Below are positions 7,757-16,029 of a stretch of 36,980 bases of DNA, piece by piece (positions within the stretch are counted from its first letter, which is position 1; each line of letters opens with the position of its first letter). Position numbers and translations under genes: made by a program. Source of the stretch: Spirochaetales bacterium (GTDB lineage Bacteria > Spirochaetota > Spirochaetia > SZUA-6); contig JALUUM010000030.1 in assembly GCA_027021365.1 (NCBI GenBank), forward strand, positions 1 to 36,980, in the 5' to 3' direction. The notes under the pieces are model-generated. The model was not told the DNA's origin and did no database searches. It was given only the letters and a program-made list of their open reading frames with translations.

Positions 7757-10633
7757 CTACACCTCCTTGGATAATTCTTTTATGTAGTTGTAGAAATCAA
7801 CCTCTCTCGCATCGAGGCCATGCCTGTAAACGAAGTCGGTTGCTATCTTCGTGGCAAAAACCGCATCGAGGTAATTGACCGGCACGCGCTTAAGGATTCC
7901 CTCCAGGCCGACCAGGTCGAGCAGTGGCTTGGGTGTATAGTTTCTTATAACGACTTCTCGCAGAGAGCCGTCTCCGGGCAACGCCGAGTTGTGAACGGAA
8001 TCGGTTATGTCATTGATCTTCTTGCTAATCATGTTGGTCAAAATGGTAAAGGGTATCCCTTTCTCCTCGTGCTCTCTCCACATCAGGTCGAATTCTTTCC
8101 TGGCATTCTTCTTGATTATTGCAATTATCTCCTCTATGTATGCTTTTCTAAAATCTGAAATCTTTCCGTCCCGAACACGCATGAACTCATCGTATTCCTC
8201 GTCATTCAGTGCAAGTGAAGCATAAACCTCCAGAGAAGAGGATGTGACACCTCCCTTGTTGGTCGATGCATCCTTGAAAAGCAGTACGCCATTCTCTTCC
8301 AGCCTCAACCTTGCATCCTCGGTTATGAAGAGGTTTGCCCCCTCTACTATAGCCCTGAACTTGGGCCTTCCCTGCTTGTCCAGGAGCTCCCGCCAGTTGG
8401 TGATGCTTATTGCTCCCGGCCTTCCGCCGCATGGTACGAAAATGTCAGCCTTCGCATAATCGAGAAGGTGGAACCTGTTTCTGAAATCTTCCCCGTTGCG
8501 AACTACTTGCCCGTCGGGTAGTTTTACGTCCCTGTCGTTGATAGAGACGAAAAAGCCTTTTTTCGAGAGCTTGCCTCGGTCGAACTGTTCTACCATTACC
8601 CTCTTTCTGGCAAGTGATATGAGTTCCTTCCTGTCTATGCCTTCGGGGTCGTAGAGAACACCGCTTCCGTCAACAACGGCGATTGTCCTATCTTTCGATA
8701 TCAGTATCTCGTTACTGCCAAGGTCCCCGTCGGGGCCGCCTGTCTGAACCTTTGTTACTTCGCTTTCGTTTAGTCCCAGTTTTTCCAACACACCCAGGAC
8801 ATACTCGTGAACACCAATTGTCGTCATCCCGTACATGTCATGGGGGATACCGCCAAGTTCGGGAGCCTTTCCCGTACTGAAGGCCTTCCAGAATGGATAT
8901 CCCCGCCTCTTAGCATAGAGGGCAGCCCAGTCCATAAGTCCCGCAGTGCCTTCGTCAGGCCCCATAAAGAGTATCTCTTTCTTGCCGTAGAGGTCCAGGA
9001 CTTCGTCGTTTGGCATGATCACGTCTATTATTCCGTCTATGTAACTCTTGAATGCGCTTTCCGCCTCGTTCTGGTTTTCAAGATTCAAGAGTATGGTGCC
9101 CTTGGAACCTCCCTCCGGAATGTCCTTGTTCTTTTTCTGCTGTGTCGATGCAAGGTTGTAGTTTTCCAGGAATATGGTATCTATATTGTGGGAGTATGCA
9201 TTCATGTTTCTCGATCTCACGATTCTTATTCCGCCCCTCGCTATGTCACGGAAGCGAACATGGAATCCTATGAACTGCCTACCGACAACGAGAAACACGC
9301 CAAATGGTTCATCCGGAAAGTCTATCCTGTTAAGAAAATCCGGTTTCAGCCTGTAGGACATACAGGTCGTATGGGCCATGAAAAAGTTTGTTTTCAGAAT
9401 CTTCTTGTTGAAGGTGAGGAAGTAAGTGAGAATCGTCCTGTCGTTTCCCGATGCGACATCCCTCTCTATTCGGGCGAGTATCTCTTTTTCAAGCTTCTCC
9501 AGTTCCTTTTCTTCTTCCCGCAGGTAGAATTTCTTCTCGAAGTGGGAGAACAAGAGGGATACCACATCCTGATTTTTTACGACCGTCTGCGCAATTCGTG
9601 AGGTGGAAAAGGTGTCCTTTATCATACGCAGTTTTATGTTTTCCAGGATTCCCTTTGCCTCGAGCTGGTCTTTCAGAGCCCTTTCAAGTGTCACATATTC
9701 GTCCATCATTATGGAGAGAAATTGATGCGTGAAAGCAGCTGCGGAAATTGCATACATTACCTGCTGGGCAGAGAATACTTCTTTAAGGAACAGCCCTGTA
9801 ATGGGATTATCAGGAAGCATTACGACTGCGTTGAGATCGATTGTGAATCTCTCTATCATTTCCTCGGGGAGCTTGTCGAAGTAGAAGGTATTTATCTTTT
9901 TACCATCGTAGAAGATTTCACGGTACTTTCTGTTGGAATGAATCCCATATTTGTAGAGCAGGTGAGAGAAGTTCGTAAGAAACTGCCTGTTGCCGTCACT
10001 GTGAATTCCCACCATTATACGGGTTTCCCCTGTTTCAGGTTTTTCAGATACGGCAATGTAGGGAGATTCCATGTTTTTCATCTCTTCCCATGCCTGTTTG
10101 TATCGTTGAATCGTCTCCTCCTCCGATCTTTCCAGGAAGCCTTCGTTAGCCGCTTCCTCGAAGGATAGTTCCTTCTTCCTCTCTATGCCCTTCTTGAATC
10201 TTGGTTTTGTGACTATATAGAAACGAAGCGGATACCTGCGGTCGTTCTTCCTGGTCTGGTAACTTTCTATCCTGAACATCGGATAACGGCTCTCTATTCT
10301 CTTTTCTATCTCTTCCGTTTTCGATGATATTTCTTCCACTATATATACGGCCCGGTCTTCTCTCTCGTTCATCAACTGTATTCCGACATCTTCTCCGCCA
10401 AAACGGGTTATTAGTTGTGATGCACTTAAGGCTATGAGGTGTTTTGCTATGTCTGTAACACTTGTTGTTTTAAAGTAGTAGTCGTCTATTCCCAGGTCCA
10501 CTGCGAACCACTTGAGTTCGTTTCTCACCTTTTCAGGACTCATGTAACCTGTTTTGAGTATGTATTCTTCTATTTTTACAAGTTTTTCCAGGTTGAGGGG
10601 AGAATTGTCTGCTATCTCTTTTAATCCGGGCAT
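7757..10633 (-). CDS. NAD-specific glutamate dehydrogenase, large type
   Basis: Oxidatively deaminates glutamate to 2-oxoglutarate and ammonia with NAD. At 958 residues it belongs with the roughly 115-kDa class, intermediate between 50-kDa hexameric GdhA and the 180-kDa bacterial form. The catalytic and cofactor half is clear: RFRDIARGGIRIVRSRN, IPEGGSKGTILLN, GPDEGTAGLMDWAA, GGIPHDMYGMTTIGVHEY, TGGPDGDLGSNEI, PCGGRPGAISITNW, EGANLFITEDAR and DASTNKGGVTSSSLE. The N-terminal third is family-specific and poorly conserved. AAGGAGG lies six nt before the ATG. The gene converges with argF and may supply 2-oxoglutarate and ammonia from amino-acid catabolism. Confidence 0.92.
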   Translation of the reverse strand: MPGLKEIADNSPLNLEKLVKIEEYILKTGYMSPEKVRNELKWFAVDLGIDDYYFKTTSVTDIAKHLIALSASQLITRFGGEDVGIQLMNEREDRAVYIVEEISSKTEEIEKRIESRYPMFRIESYQTRKNDRRYPLRFYIVTKPRFKKGIERKKELSFEEAANEGFLERSEEETIQRYKQAWEEMKNMESPYIAVSEKPETGETRIMVGIHSDGNRQFLTNFSHLLYKYGIHSNRKYREIFYDGKKINTFYFDKLPEEMIERFTIDLNAVVMLPDNPITGLFLKEVFSAQQVMYAISAAAFTHQFLSIMMDEYVTLERALKDQLEAKGILENIKLRMIKDTFSTSRIAQTVVKNQDVVSLLFSHFEKKFYLREEEKELEKLEKEILARIERDVASGNDRTILTYFLTFNKKILKTNFFMAHTTCMSYRLKPDFLNRIDFPDEPFGVFLVVGRQFIGFHVRFRDIARGGIRIVRSRNMNAYSHNIDTIFLENYNLASTQQKKNKDIPEGGSKGTILLNLENQNEAESAFKSYIDGIIDVIMPNDEVLDLYGKKEILFMGPDEGTAGLMDWAALYAKRRGYPFWKAFSTGKAPELGGIPHDMYGMTTIGVHEYVLGVLEKLGLNESEVTKVQTGGPDGDLGSNEILISKDRTIAVVDGSGVLYDPEGIDRKELISLARKRVMVEQFDRGKLSKKGFFVSINDRDVKLPDGQVVRNGEDFRNRFHLLDYAKADIFVPCGGRPGAISITNWRELLDKQGRPKFRAIVEGANLFITEDARLRLEENGVLLFKDASTNKGGVTSSSLEVYASLALNDEEYDEFMRVRDGKISDFRKAYIEEIIAIIKKNARKEFDLMWREHEEKGIPFTILTNMISKKINDITDSVHNSALPGDGSLREVVIRNYTPKPLLDLVGLEGILKRVPVNYLDAVFATKIATDFVYRHGLDAREVDFYNYIKELSKEV
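7762..7776 (-). repeat. 15-nt direct repeat carrying a ribosome site (copy 1, gdh 3' end)
   Basis: On the minus strand this reads AATTATCCAAGGAGG. It is identical to the sequence before the gdh start (10641-10655). Here it codes the last residues of GDH and serves as the ribosome site for the small downstream ORF. Confidence 0.6.
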
Positions 10634-10640
10634 TCGTTTT

Positions 10641-10655
10641 CCTCCTTGGATAATT
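10641..10655 (-). promoter_or_regulatory. gdh ribosome-binding site within a 15-nt direct repeat (copy 2)
   Basis: AATTATCCAAGGAGG precedes the gdh ATG (10633-10631), with AAGGAGG spaced seven nt from it. The identical 15-mer occurs at the 3' end of the gene. Confidence 0.65.
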
Positions 10656-10813
10656 GTATGAATAGGGTGGTAAAAGCTTAATACATGCCAATTGTAGCGT
10701 CAAGTTTCCTGTTGTAGATACCGTTCCAGATACCGTTGCAGGTGGTTGAAACCAGTCCTTATTTTTGCACCTCGAGTTTCTACCGGTTGCCCCTGCCCAG
10801 GATGCCGGAAGGC

Positions 10814-10842
10814 TTGCAAGGGTTTGGTTTTCATGATAAAAG
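10814..10842 (+). promoter_or_regulatory. Possible promoter for the YbaK-family gene
   Basis: TTGCAA (10814-10819), a 17-nt spacer, then TAAAAG (10837-10842). The predicted start point falls almost on the ATG at 10850, which has no Shine-Dalgarno, so the transcript may be leaderless or nearly so. The -10 match is weak. Confidence 0.3.
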
Positions 10843-10849
10843 CTTAAAC

Positions 10850-11314
10850 ATGATACCTGACAGGGTTAGGAAAATCTTGGCTGAAAACGGGCTTGAAGCT
10901 TTAGAGTTCGAAGAGGGAAGTACCCCGACAGCAAAAATGGCAGCGGAAAAGCTTGGCGTTTCTGTCTCGCAGATTGCAAAGTCCATTCTCCTTAAGGGTA
11001 AGGATGAAAAATACTATATGGTGATAATAGAGGGAGATGCAAAGCTATCCTCTTCCAAGGCCAAGAAGCTTACCGGTACCAAGGTAAGAATGGCTACTGC
11101 GGAAGAATCCTTTGAAGTAACAGGCTTTTACCCGGGTGGCATATGCCCCTTCGGAGTGGAAAATATCAAGATATTCATAGACAAGGGGTTGTCAAAGTAT
11201 GAAACCATCTATCCTGCTGCAGGAACAGATTCATCCGGTGTACCCGTTACATTTGAAAAGCTAAAAGAGATTACAGGTGCGGTCGTGTGTGATGTAATAA
11301 AGGACGGCGATTAG
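10850..11314 (+). CDS. YbaK/EbsC-family aminoacyl-tRNA deacylase
   Basis: Cytoplasmic editing-domain protein that removes wrongly attached amino acids from tRNA (YbaK: Cys-tRNA-Pro; related ProX: Ala-tRNA-Pro). From the ATG at 10850 it has 154 residues, the usual length. Family marks are STPTAKMAAEKLGVSVSQIAKSILLK, GDAKLSSSKAKKL and the substrate loop FYPGGICPFG. The frame is open upstream to 10736, but that part is not conserved and is low-quality, so the internal ATG is preferred despite lacking a ribosome site. Its stop overlaps the stop of the convergent Gfo/Idh gene by 4 nt, marking a sharp compositional boundary. Confidence 0.88.
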   Translation: MIPDRVRKILAENGLEALEFEEGSTPTAKMAAEKLGVSVSQIAKSILLKGKDEKYYMVIIEGDAKLSSSKAKKLTGTKVRMATAEESFEVTGFYPGGICPFGVENIKIFIDKGLSKYETIYPAAGTDSSGVPVTFEKLKEITGAVVCDVIKDGD

Positions 11315-12552
11315 ATTAGAAGGTCTATTATTTTTATTGGTTTTCCTGAAGCAATAGATTTGTTGGCAGCAACCCCTATTAGAAGTGCCATGGCGCCTTC
11401 CCATGCACCTGCTATTATATTGAGTTTTTTGATTGTACCGTTCTTATTTCTAAATAACACATCCAGAAGCACTTTGTCTCCACCACCATGATTTCCATGT
11501 TCCTTTTTAACAGTAATTGTATATGGTTCTCTGAAGAGGGGATAAACCCTTATCGTATCCATTTCGGTTTTCATAAATGATTCCTGGAAAGTGATTCTCT
11601 CTATTTTATCTATGTCTATTCTTCCCTTATTACCATTTATGCTCATACGCCAGCCTTCATATGGAGCATAGGCAATGAGGCTGTATGTCAGAAAAGTATT
11701 ATTCCTATACTTTACTGTAAGGCTCATATTATCATAAATATCTATCTTGTCAGAAAAAACACATGCATCTCTTATGTACCCGTCACTCTTTTCTGAATCT
11801 AAGTACATGCTACGCATCTTTTCATCTTTCGTAAGATCGAAAAAGAAATTGCAATTTTCTTTGTGCTTGCACGTAAGGCATCTTTCATTTCTTAAATCTT
11901 TCTTATTTCCGTAGAAACTGAGTTTGCCATTTGCAAAAACTGTATCCGGTTCCGAGTCGATAATCCAGTTCATTAAATCAAAGTGATGAGTTGCTTTATG
12001 AACAAGAAGACCTCCTGAATTAGCCATTTCCCTATGCCATCTTCTGAAATAATCTGCTCCGTGGATTGTATCGAGATACCAGTGAAAATCTATTGATTCA
12101 AGATCTCCTACTGTTTTCTCCATTACCATCTGTTTCAGTTTGCGCATTATAGGTATGAATCTATAGTTGAAGGTGACAATTATTGCTTTTCCTGTTTCTC
12201 GCTGAGCATTCAAAATTGCTCTACATTTGTCATTATCTATGGTCATTGGTTTTTCTACAATTACATCTTTCCCTGCACGTAAAGCGGCAATTATATATTT
12301 ATGGTGTACTGAATCCTTGGTAGTAATAATGACTTTATCCGGTTTGCTCTGATTTATCATTTCTCCAAAATCAGCAAATGCTGGCACTGGTTCTTTCAAA
12401 TAACTATTAAGCGCTTTTATCCTTTCAGGATTGATGTCCATAATGCCTGTCAGATCTGCAACATCTGAGTAAGTTGTCTGAATTGGTTTGCAATACATTG
12501 TTAATGCTCTGGAACTTGCCCCAATGACAGCATATCTTATTTTCCTCGACAT
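11311..12552 (-). CDS. Gfo/Idh/MocA-family NAD(P)-dependent oxidoreductase
   Basis: Rossmann-fold sugar or polyol dehydrogenase, 413 residues, last gene of the leftward transporter operon. N-terminal dinucleotide fold (IRYAVIGASSRALTM, a variant of GxGxxG), the EKPM lysine motif near residue 95, and the catalytic-region HKATHHFDLMNW are visible. A three-Cys cluster, CLTCKHKENC near 230, is a known subgroup feature and may bind a metal. The ATG has ribosome site AGAGGAATT just upstream, 18 nt after the permease stop. The substrate is unknown; being co-transcribed with an importer, it probably oxidises the imported compound or a derivative. Confidence 0.85.
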   Translation of the reverse strand: MSRKIRYAVIGASSRALTMYCKPIQTTYSDVADLTGIMDINPERIKALNSYLKEPVPAFADFGEMINQSKPDKVIITTKDSVHHKYIIAALRAGKDVIVEKPMTIDNDKCRAILNAQRETGKAIIVTFNYRFIPIMRKLKQMVMEKTVGDLESIDFHWYLDTIHGADYFRRWHREMANSGGLLVHKATHHFDLMNWIIDSEPDTVFANGKLSFYGNKKDLRNERCLTCKHKENCNFFFDLTKDEKMRSMYLDSEKSDGYIRDACVFSDKIDIYDNMSLTVKYRNNTFLTYSLIAYAPYEGWRMSINGNKGRIDIDKIERITFQESFMKTEMDTIRVYPLFREPYTITVKKEHGNHGGGDKVLLDVLFRNKNGTIKKLNIIAGAWEGAMALLIGVAANKSIASGKPIKIIDLLI

Positions 12553-12569
12553 ATTAATTCCTCTTTTAT

Positions 12570-13448
12570 TTATTCTTTAATTGAGCCAAGATAGATTCCT
12601 TTGATAAAATATTTCTGAATATATGGATAAAATAAAAGAATTGGAACCAGTGCAACAATAACACCCGCAGCTTGTGCATTGTTAGGGATCGATAAACCCG
12701 AGGTGAATGGAGATTCTGTATTTACTATTAGTACCTTTAATGCCTGCTGTAAGGTGTATCTTTCCGGGATATTTATATATAACACAGCAGAGAAAAGTGT
12801 ATTCCATTTTCCAACCATTTCGATTAATGAAATAGTAGCAAGACCTGCCGTGGATAATGGTAAATAGATTTTTTTAAAAAGGGTAAAGAGACTTGCTCCG
12901 TCAATCTTTGCAGATTCTTCCAGAGATATAGGAATGCTCATAAAATAATTTCTCATAAGAAAAATGGCGAATGTGTTAGCAATGTTATTTACAATAACAG
13001 ACCAGAGAGAATTTATAAGTCCAAGCTGTTTCATTACAAGGTAGCGGGGGATAATGATACTTTCCCCTGGTATCATCATTGGGATTAAAAATATGAGTAC
13101 TATAAAACCTTTACCTGGAAATCTTTTCCTTGTAAGTACAAAACCTGCAAGAGCATTTACCATGACATGTAGAATTGTCCCTATTACTGTTATATAAACA
13201 TTATTGATAAAGGGCAGCCATATTTTTACACTCTCGAAAAGCGTTTTATAACCAGCAAAGGAAAATTGTTTGGGCCATAGTTTCAAAGTATGCTCATATG
13301 ATTCCAGGTCTGTAGTAAATGAATAGACTGTTACATTCCACAGAGGAATAAGCATTGTTAATGTTATAATTAATAGAATGAAAAAGTTAAATATTTTAAA
13401 TCCGGTTGAAGGTTCATTTATTCTAAGCCTTTGCTTTTTCTTTATCAT
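12570..13448 (-). CDS. Carbohydrate ABC transporter permease (LplC/YtcP-like)
   Basis: Inner-membrane subunit of a CUT1-type importer, 292 residues with six membrane segments expected. The ATPase-contacting EAA loop is EESAKIDGASLFTLFKKIYLPLS (about 195-217). The tail YPYIQKYFIKGIYLGSIKE is characteristic of the LplC/YtcP branch. It starts 4 nt after the stop of the partner permease, so the two are translationally linked. No ATPase gene lies in this operon; a shared MsmX-like ATPase elsewhere is likely, as is usual for this transporter class. Confidence 0.9.
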   Translation of the reverse strand: MIKKKQRLRINEPSTGFKIFNFFILLIITLTMLIPLWNVTVYSFTTDLESYEHTLKLWPKQFSFAGYKTLFESVKIWLPFINNVYITVIGTILHVMVNALAGFVLTRKRFPGKGFIVLIFLIPMMIPGESIIIPRYLVMKQLGLINSLWSVIVNNIANTFAIFLMRNYFMSIPISLEESAKIDGASLFTLFKKIYLPLSTAGLATISLIEMVGKWNTLFSAVLYINIPERYTLQQALKVLIVNTESPFTSGLSIPNNAQAAGVIVALVPILLFYPYIQKYFIKGIYLGSIKE

Positions 13449-13452
13449 ACTC

Positions 13453-14331
13453 TCATATCCTGTATTTCAATCCCTGTTTTGTTGCTATTGTGATTATCAG
13501 AATTGCAAGAAAAATAAGAACACTGATAGCGGATGTGTATCCAAACTGAAAACGGTCAATACCATAGAGTTTTACATATATCATGACAGTATCAATTGTT
13601 TGTGAGTTACCCGGATTCCTCAGTACCCAAATGGGGTCAAAAAGTTTGAACATCTCTGTGATCCCAAGGATAATTAATACCTTAATGGTAGGCACAAGTG
13701 ATGGAATAGTAATAGATAATGCTTGTTTGAATCTACTGGCACCATCTATAACAGCTGCTTCGTAGAGCTCCGGATTAATTGTAGTAATGGAAGCTAGATA
13801 AAGAATCGAAAGATATCCTACTTCCTTCCATACAATCAGGAAAATAACAAGAGGTTTGCCAAATTTCATAGAGGACATGAATGGTATGGGGTGTAACCCG
13901 ATATGTTCAAGAAAAATGTTAAGGAAACCTTTATCGAGAGCCAAAACATATATCCATATACCTGCAATTGCCACCCAACTAAACAAGTGTGCTATAAAAA
14001 TAGAGGTTTGAACAAATCTCTTGAGAAGATTTCTTGTTATTTCATTAAGAAGCAGTGCAACAATAATTGGACATGCTACGTTGAGCGCTAAGGTGAAAAT
14101 GCCAATGACAAATGTATTTATCAATACATTCCAAAAATTGGGTGTATTAAAAACTTTTATATAATTTTCAAAACCAATAAATTCATTCTTACTTATTAAA
14201 TGAAATTTTTGGAAGCTTACAATAAATCCGAGAATGGCAGGATAATATACAAAAATTATAAACCAAATAAAGGCTGGAAAAGCCATTAAATATATTGGAA
14301 ATAATTTTCTTATCTTGTAATTTGTAGTCAT
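13453..14331 (-). CDS. Carbohydrate ABC transporter permease (LplB/UgpA-like)
   Basis: Partner permease, 292 residues, about six membrane segments. The EAA loop is YEAAVIDGASRFKQALSITIPSL in the C-terminal half. It belongs to the MalF/LplB side of CUT1 importers. The ribosome site AGAGGATA sits directly before the ATG. It is separated from the upstream binding-protein gene by 76 nt that contain a strong hairpin, which probably lowers permease output relative to the binding protein. Confidence 0.9.
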   Translation of the reverse strand: MTTNYKIRKLFPIYLMAFPAFIWFIIFVYYPAILGFIVSFQKFHLISKNEFIGFENYIKVFNTPNFWNVLINTFVIGIFTLALNVACPIIVALLLNEITRNLLKRFVQTSIFIAHLFSWVAIAGIWIYVLALDKGFLNIFLEHIGLHPIPFMSSMKFGKPLVIFLIVWKEVGYLSILYLASITTINPELYEAAVIDGASRFKQALSITIPSLVPTIKVLIILGITEMFKLFDPIWVLRNPGNSQTIDTVMIYVKLYGIDRFQFGYTSAISVLIFLAILIITIATKQGLKYRI

Positions 14332-14354
14332 TATCCTCTGTCGTTGATTTTAAA

Positions 14355-14389
14355 CAGATTAGCAGAGCCATTGCAGCCCTGCTAATCTG
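14355..14389 (-). terminator. Intercistronic hairpin between binding-protein and permease genes
   Basis: CAGATTAGCAG (14355-14365) and CTGCTAATCTG (14379-14389) are a perfect 11-bp inverted repeat with a 13-nt loop. In the transcribed (minus) direction it is followed by TTTAAAATC, a weak U-tract. It is best read as a partial terminator or an mRNA-stabilising stem giving excess binding protein. Confidence 0.75.
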
Positions 14390-14407
14390 ATGAAATTAGA
14401 ATACAGA

Positions 14408-15853
14408 TTAATAATCAACCAGGCCCATGTCTTTAAGTCTCTTTCTCATGCTTTTTAGTCCTTCTTCAACAGATACTTCTCCTCTTATAATTTTTGCAGC
14501 ATCAATACCAACTATTTCTTCCCACTGGTCTCCATTTCTTCCATAGTATCTTTGGATATCCCCGGGTACTTCTGCAAGAATCTGCATGGCTTCCCGCCAC
14601 TCAGGTGATATTTCCCATGGAATCTTCCAGTTCCATGCCGGTTTCATTCCATGATTCTGGCCAATTTTTTTGCCAATCTCTGTAAAAACTATTTTACCAT
14701 TTACAATATTATAATCGTACCCTTCTACACCTGCTGTACCAAGCATAGCACCTTCGTCTGTAGAGAAGAACTCCAACAGTTTAAAAGCGAGATCCTTGTA
14801 TTTAGAATTTCTTAATATCGCTGTATAGGAGCCGCCTCCATGTCTTAATAGCTGTTTCCCCTCTGGCCCAACTGGCGGATAAATAGCTCTTGCCCTAAAA
14901 CTACTGTTAGGATTCTTGGATTTAACAATGTCATTTAGTCTTGGTACCCAGTTGTCCCAGTAACAAATCATACCAACTTTACCTGTCATAAAAAGTTCTC
15001 TGAATGTTGCCGATTTATTTGTTACAAAGTTTGGTTCCAGAATCTTTTCTCTGTAAAGTCTTTGAAAGTATTCCCAGATAGGTTTTGCTGCATCCTGAGT
15101 AACTGGAGAATATATCTTTCCATCTTTATCCTTTGCATAGTCTCGTAGCATCCCATAGGCACCAAAGAATGGATTCATTTCGTAAGTAGTATATCCAAGT
15201 GCTATGCCGTATGTATCTTTTTTACCGTTGCCGTCTGGGTCATTATAAGCAAAAGCTTTCAGCAACTCGTAGTAATCATCTAGAGTGGGTTTTTTATTCC
15301 CCTCAAATTTTGATGCGAAGCCAAGTTTTTCAACCCAGTCCCATCTTACAATTGGTAATGTACCACCTGCTGCAAGACCCACTGCGGGTTGAGTCCCATA
15401 GATATGTCCATCTTCTTGCCTGATCGTGTCCCAGGCACTTTTGGGAAATTTTTTAGTGTCTGATAAAATAGGGGATTTCTTAATTCTTTCATCGAGTGGC
15501 TCAAAAAGATCTGGATTGTCTTTGGTAAGCGTTGCAAATTGGTCTGGATCGACATAGAGCAGATCAATCTGTTCTCCCGTTGCTAGCATGGAGGCTACTT
15601 TTGTCTGATACTCTGATTCTGTTGGTTTTATTATTTTAATCCTTATTCCTGTTTTTTTGTAAAGGGCATCGATCCATACCTTATCACCCTCCGGATTAAG
15701 GCCTCCGAGATAATGGTGAACCCACACTAGAGTTGGTTCTTCCTCCTTTGCCTTTTCTTTTTCTCCTGTTGCCATAAGGGGAAAAGTTAGAATGATAAAT
15801 AGTAAGCACAGGATTATGAAAAAGACAGTGGAAGTTTTTTGATTTCTTGACAT
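14408..15853 (-). CDS. ABC transporter extracellular solute-binding protein (family 1)
   Basis: Receptor of the importer, 481 residues, first gene of the operon. The N-terminal signal region is strongly hydrophobic (about 10-30) and ends FPLMATGEKEK. There is no lipobox Cys, a style common in spirochaete binding proteins. The mature protein shows family-1 features such as ASMLATGEQIDLLYVDPDQF and, later, FRELFMTGKVGMICYWDNW. Its length and partners fit the LipO/LplA type that binds oligosaccharides or related polyols, but the ligand cannot be read from sequence. GGAGGA lies just before the ATG. Transcription is controlled by the promoter and operator at 15886-15936. Confidence 0.88.
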   Translation of the reverse strand: MSRNQKTSTVFFIILCLLFIILTFPLMATGEKEKAKEEEPTLVWVHHYLGGLNPEGDKVWIDALYKKTGIRIKIIKPTESEYQTKVASMLATGEQIDLLYVDPDQFATLTKDNPDLFEPLDERIKKSPILSDTKKFPKSAWDTIRQEDGHIYGTQPAVGLAAGGTLPIVRWDWVEKLGFASKFEGNKKPTLDDYYELLKAFAYNDPDGNGKKDTYGIALGYTTYEMNPFFGAYGMLRDYAKDKDGKIYSPVTQDAAKPIWEYFQRLYREKILEPNFVTNKSATFRELFMTGKVGMICYWDNWVPRLNDIVKSKNPNSSFRARAIYPPVGPEGKQLLRHGGGSYTAILRNSKYKDLAFKLLEFFSTDEGAMLGTAGVEGYDYNIVNGKIVFTEIGKKIGQNHGMKPAWNWKIPWEISPEWREAMQILAEVPGDIQRYYGRNGDQWEEIVGIDAAKIIRGEVSVEEGLKSMRKRLKDMGLVDY

Positions 15854-15885
15854 TTTATCCTCCTCCCTGTTTGTATAAAGTTACA

Positions 15886-15903
15886 TGCGTACGCATGTAC
15901 GCA
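15886..15903. promoter_or_regulatory. LacI-type operator at the transporter promoter
   Basis: TGCGTAC-GCAT-GTACGCA is an 18-bp inverted repeat with 7-bp arms. It overlaps a second, offset perfect 16-bp palindrome, ACATGCGTACGCATGT (15883-15898). It covers the expected start point of the leftward operon and lies about 130 nt before the divergent repressor gene. A matching site is at 17107-17124. Confidence 0.8.
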
Positions 15904-15907
15904 TAAC

Positions 15908-15936
15908 ATATTATTAGAATATTTATAGATTGTCAA
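15908..15936 (-). promoter_or_regulatory. Sigma-70-type promoter of the transporter operon
   Basis: On the minus strand TTGACA (15936-15931), a 17-nt spacer, and TAATAT (15913-15908). The start point predicted about seven nt further falls inside the operator, so a bound repressor would block initiation. Confidence 0.7.
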
Positions 15937-16029
15937 CATAATATTTCATTTTTTTTGAAATTGTACTTGATTTTAAGGAAGTTAGATATTAAAAGTTATA
16001 TGTAAGCTGCTAAAGGGGATGATTATTTC

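Noticed and set aside
8807..9601. 264-residue ORF on the plus strand
   Set aside because: Lies wholly inside the gdh gene on the other strand; Cys/Phe-rich and without motifs, so an antisense shadow.
10736..10849. Extended N-terminus of the YbaK-type protein
   Set aside because: 38 extra residues are unlike the family and the internal ATG gives normal length.
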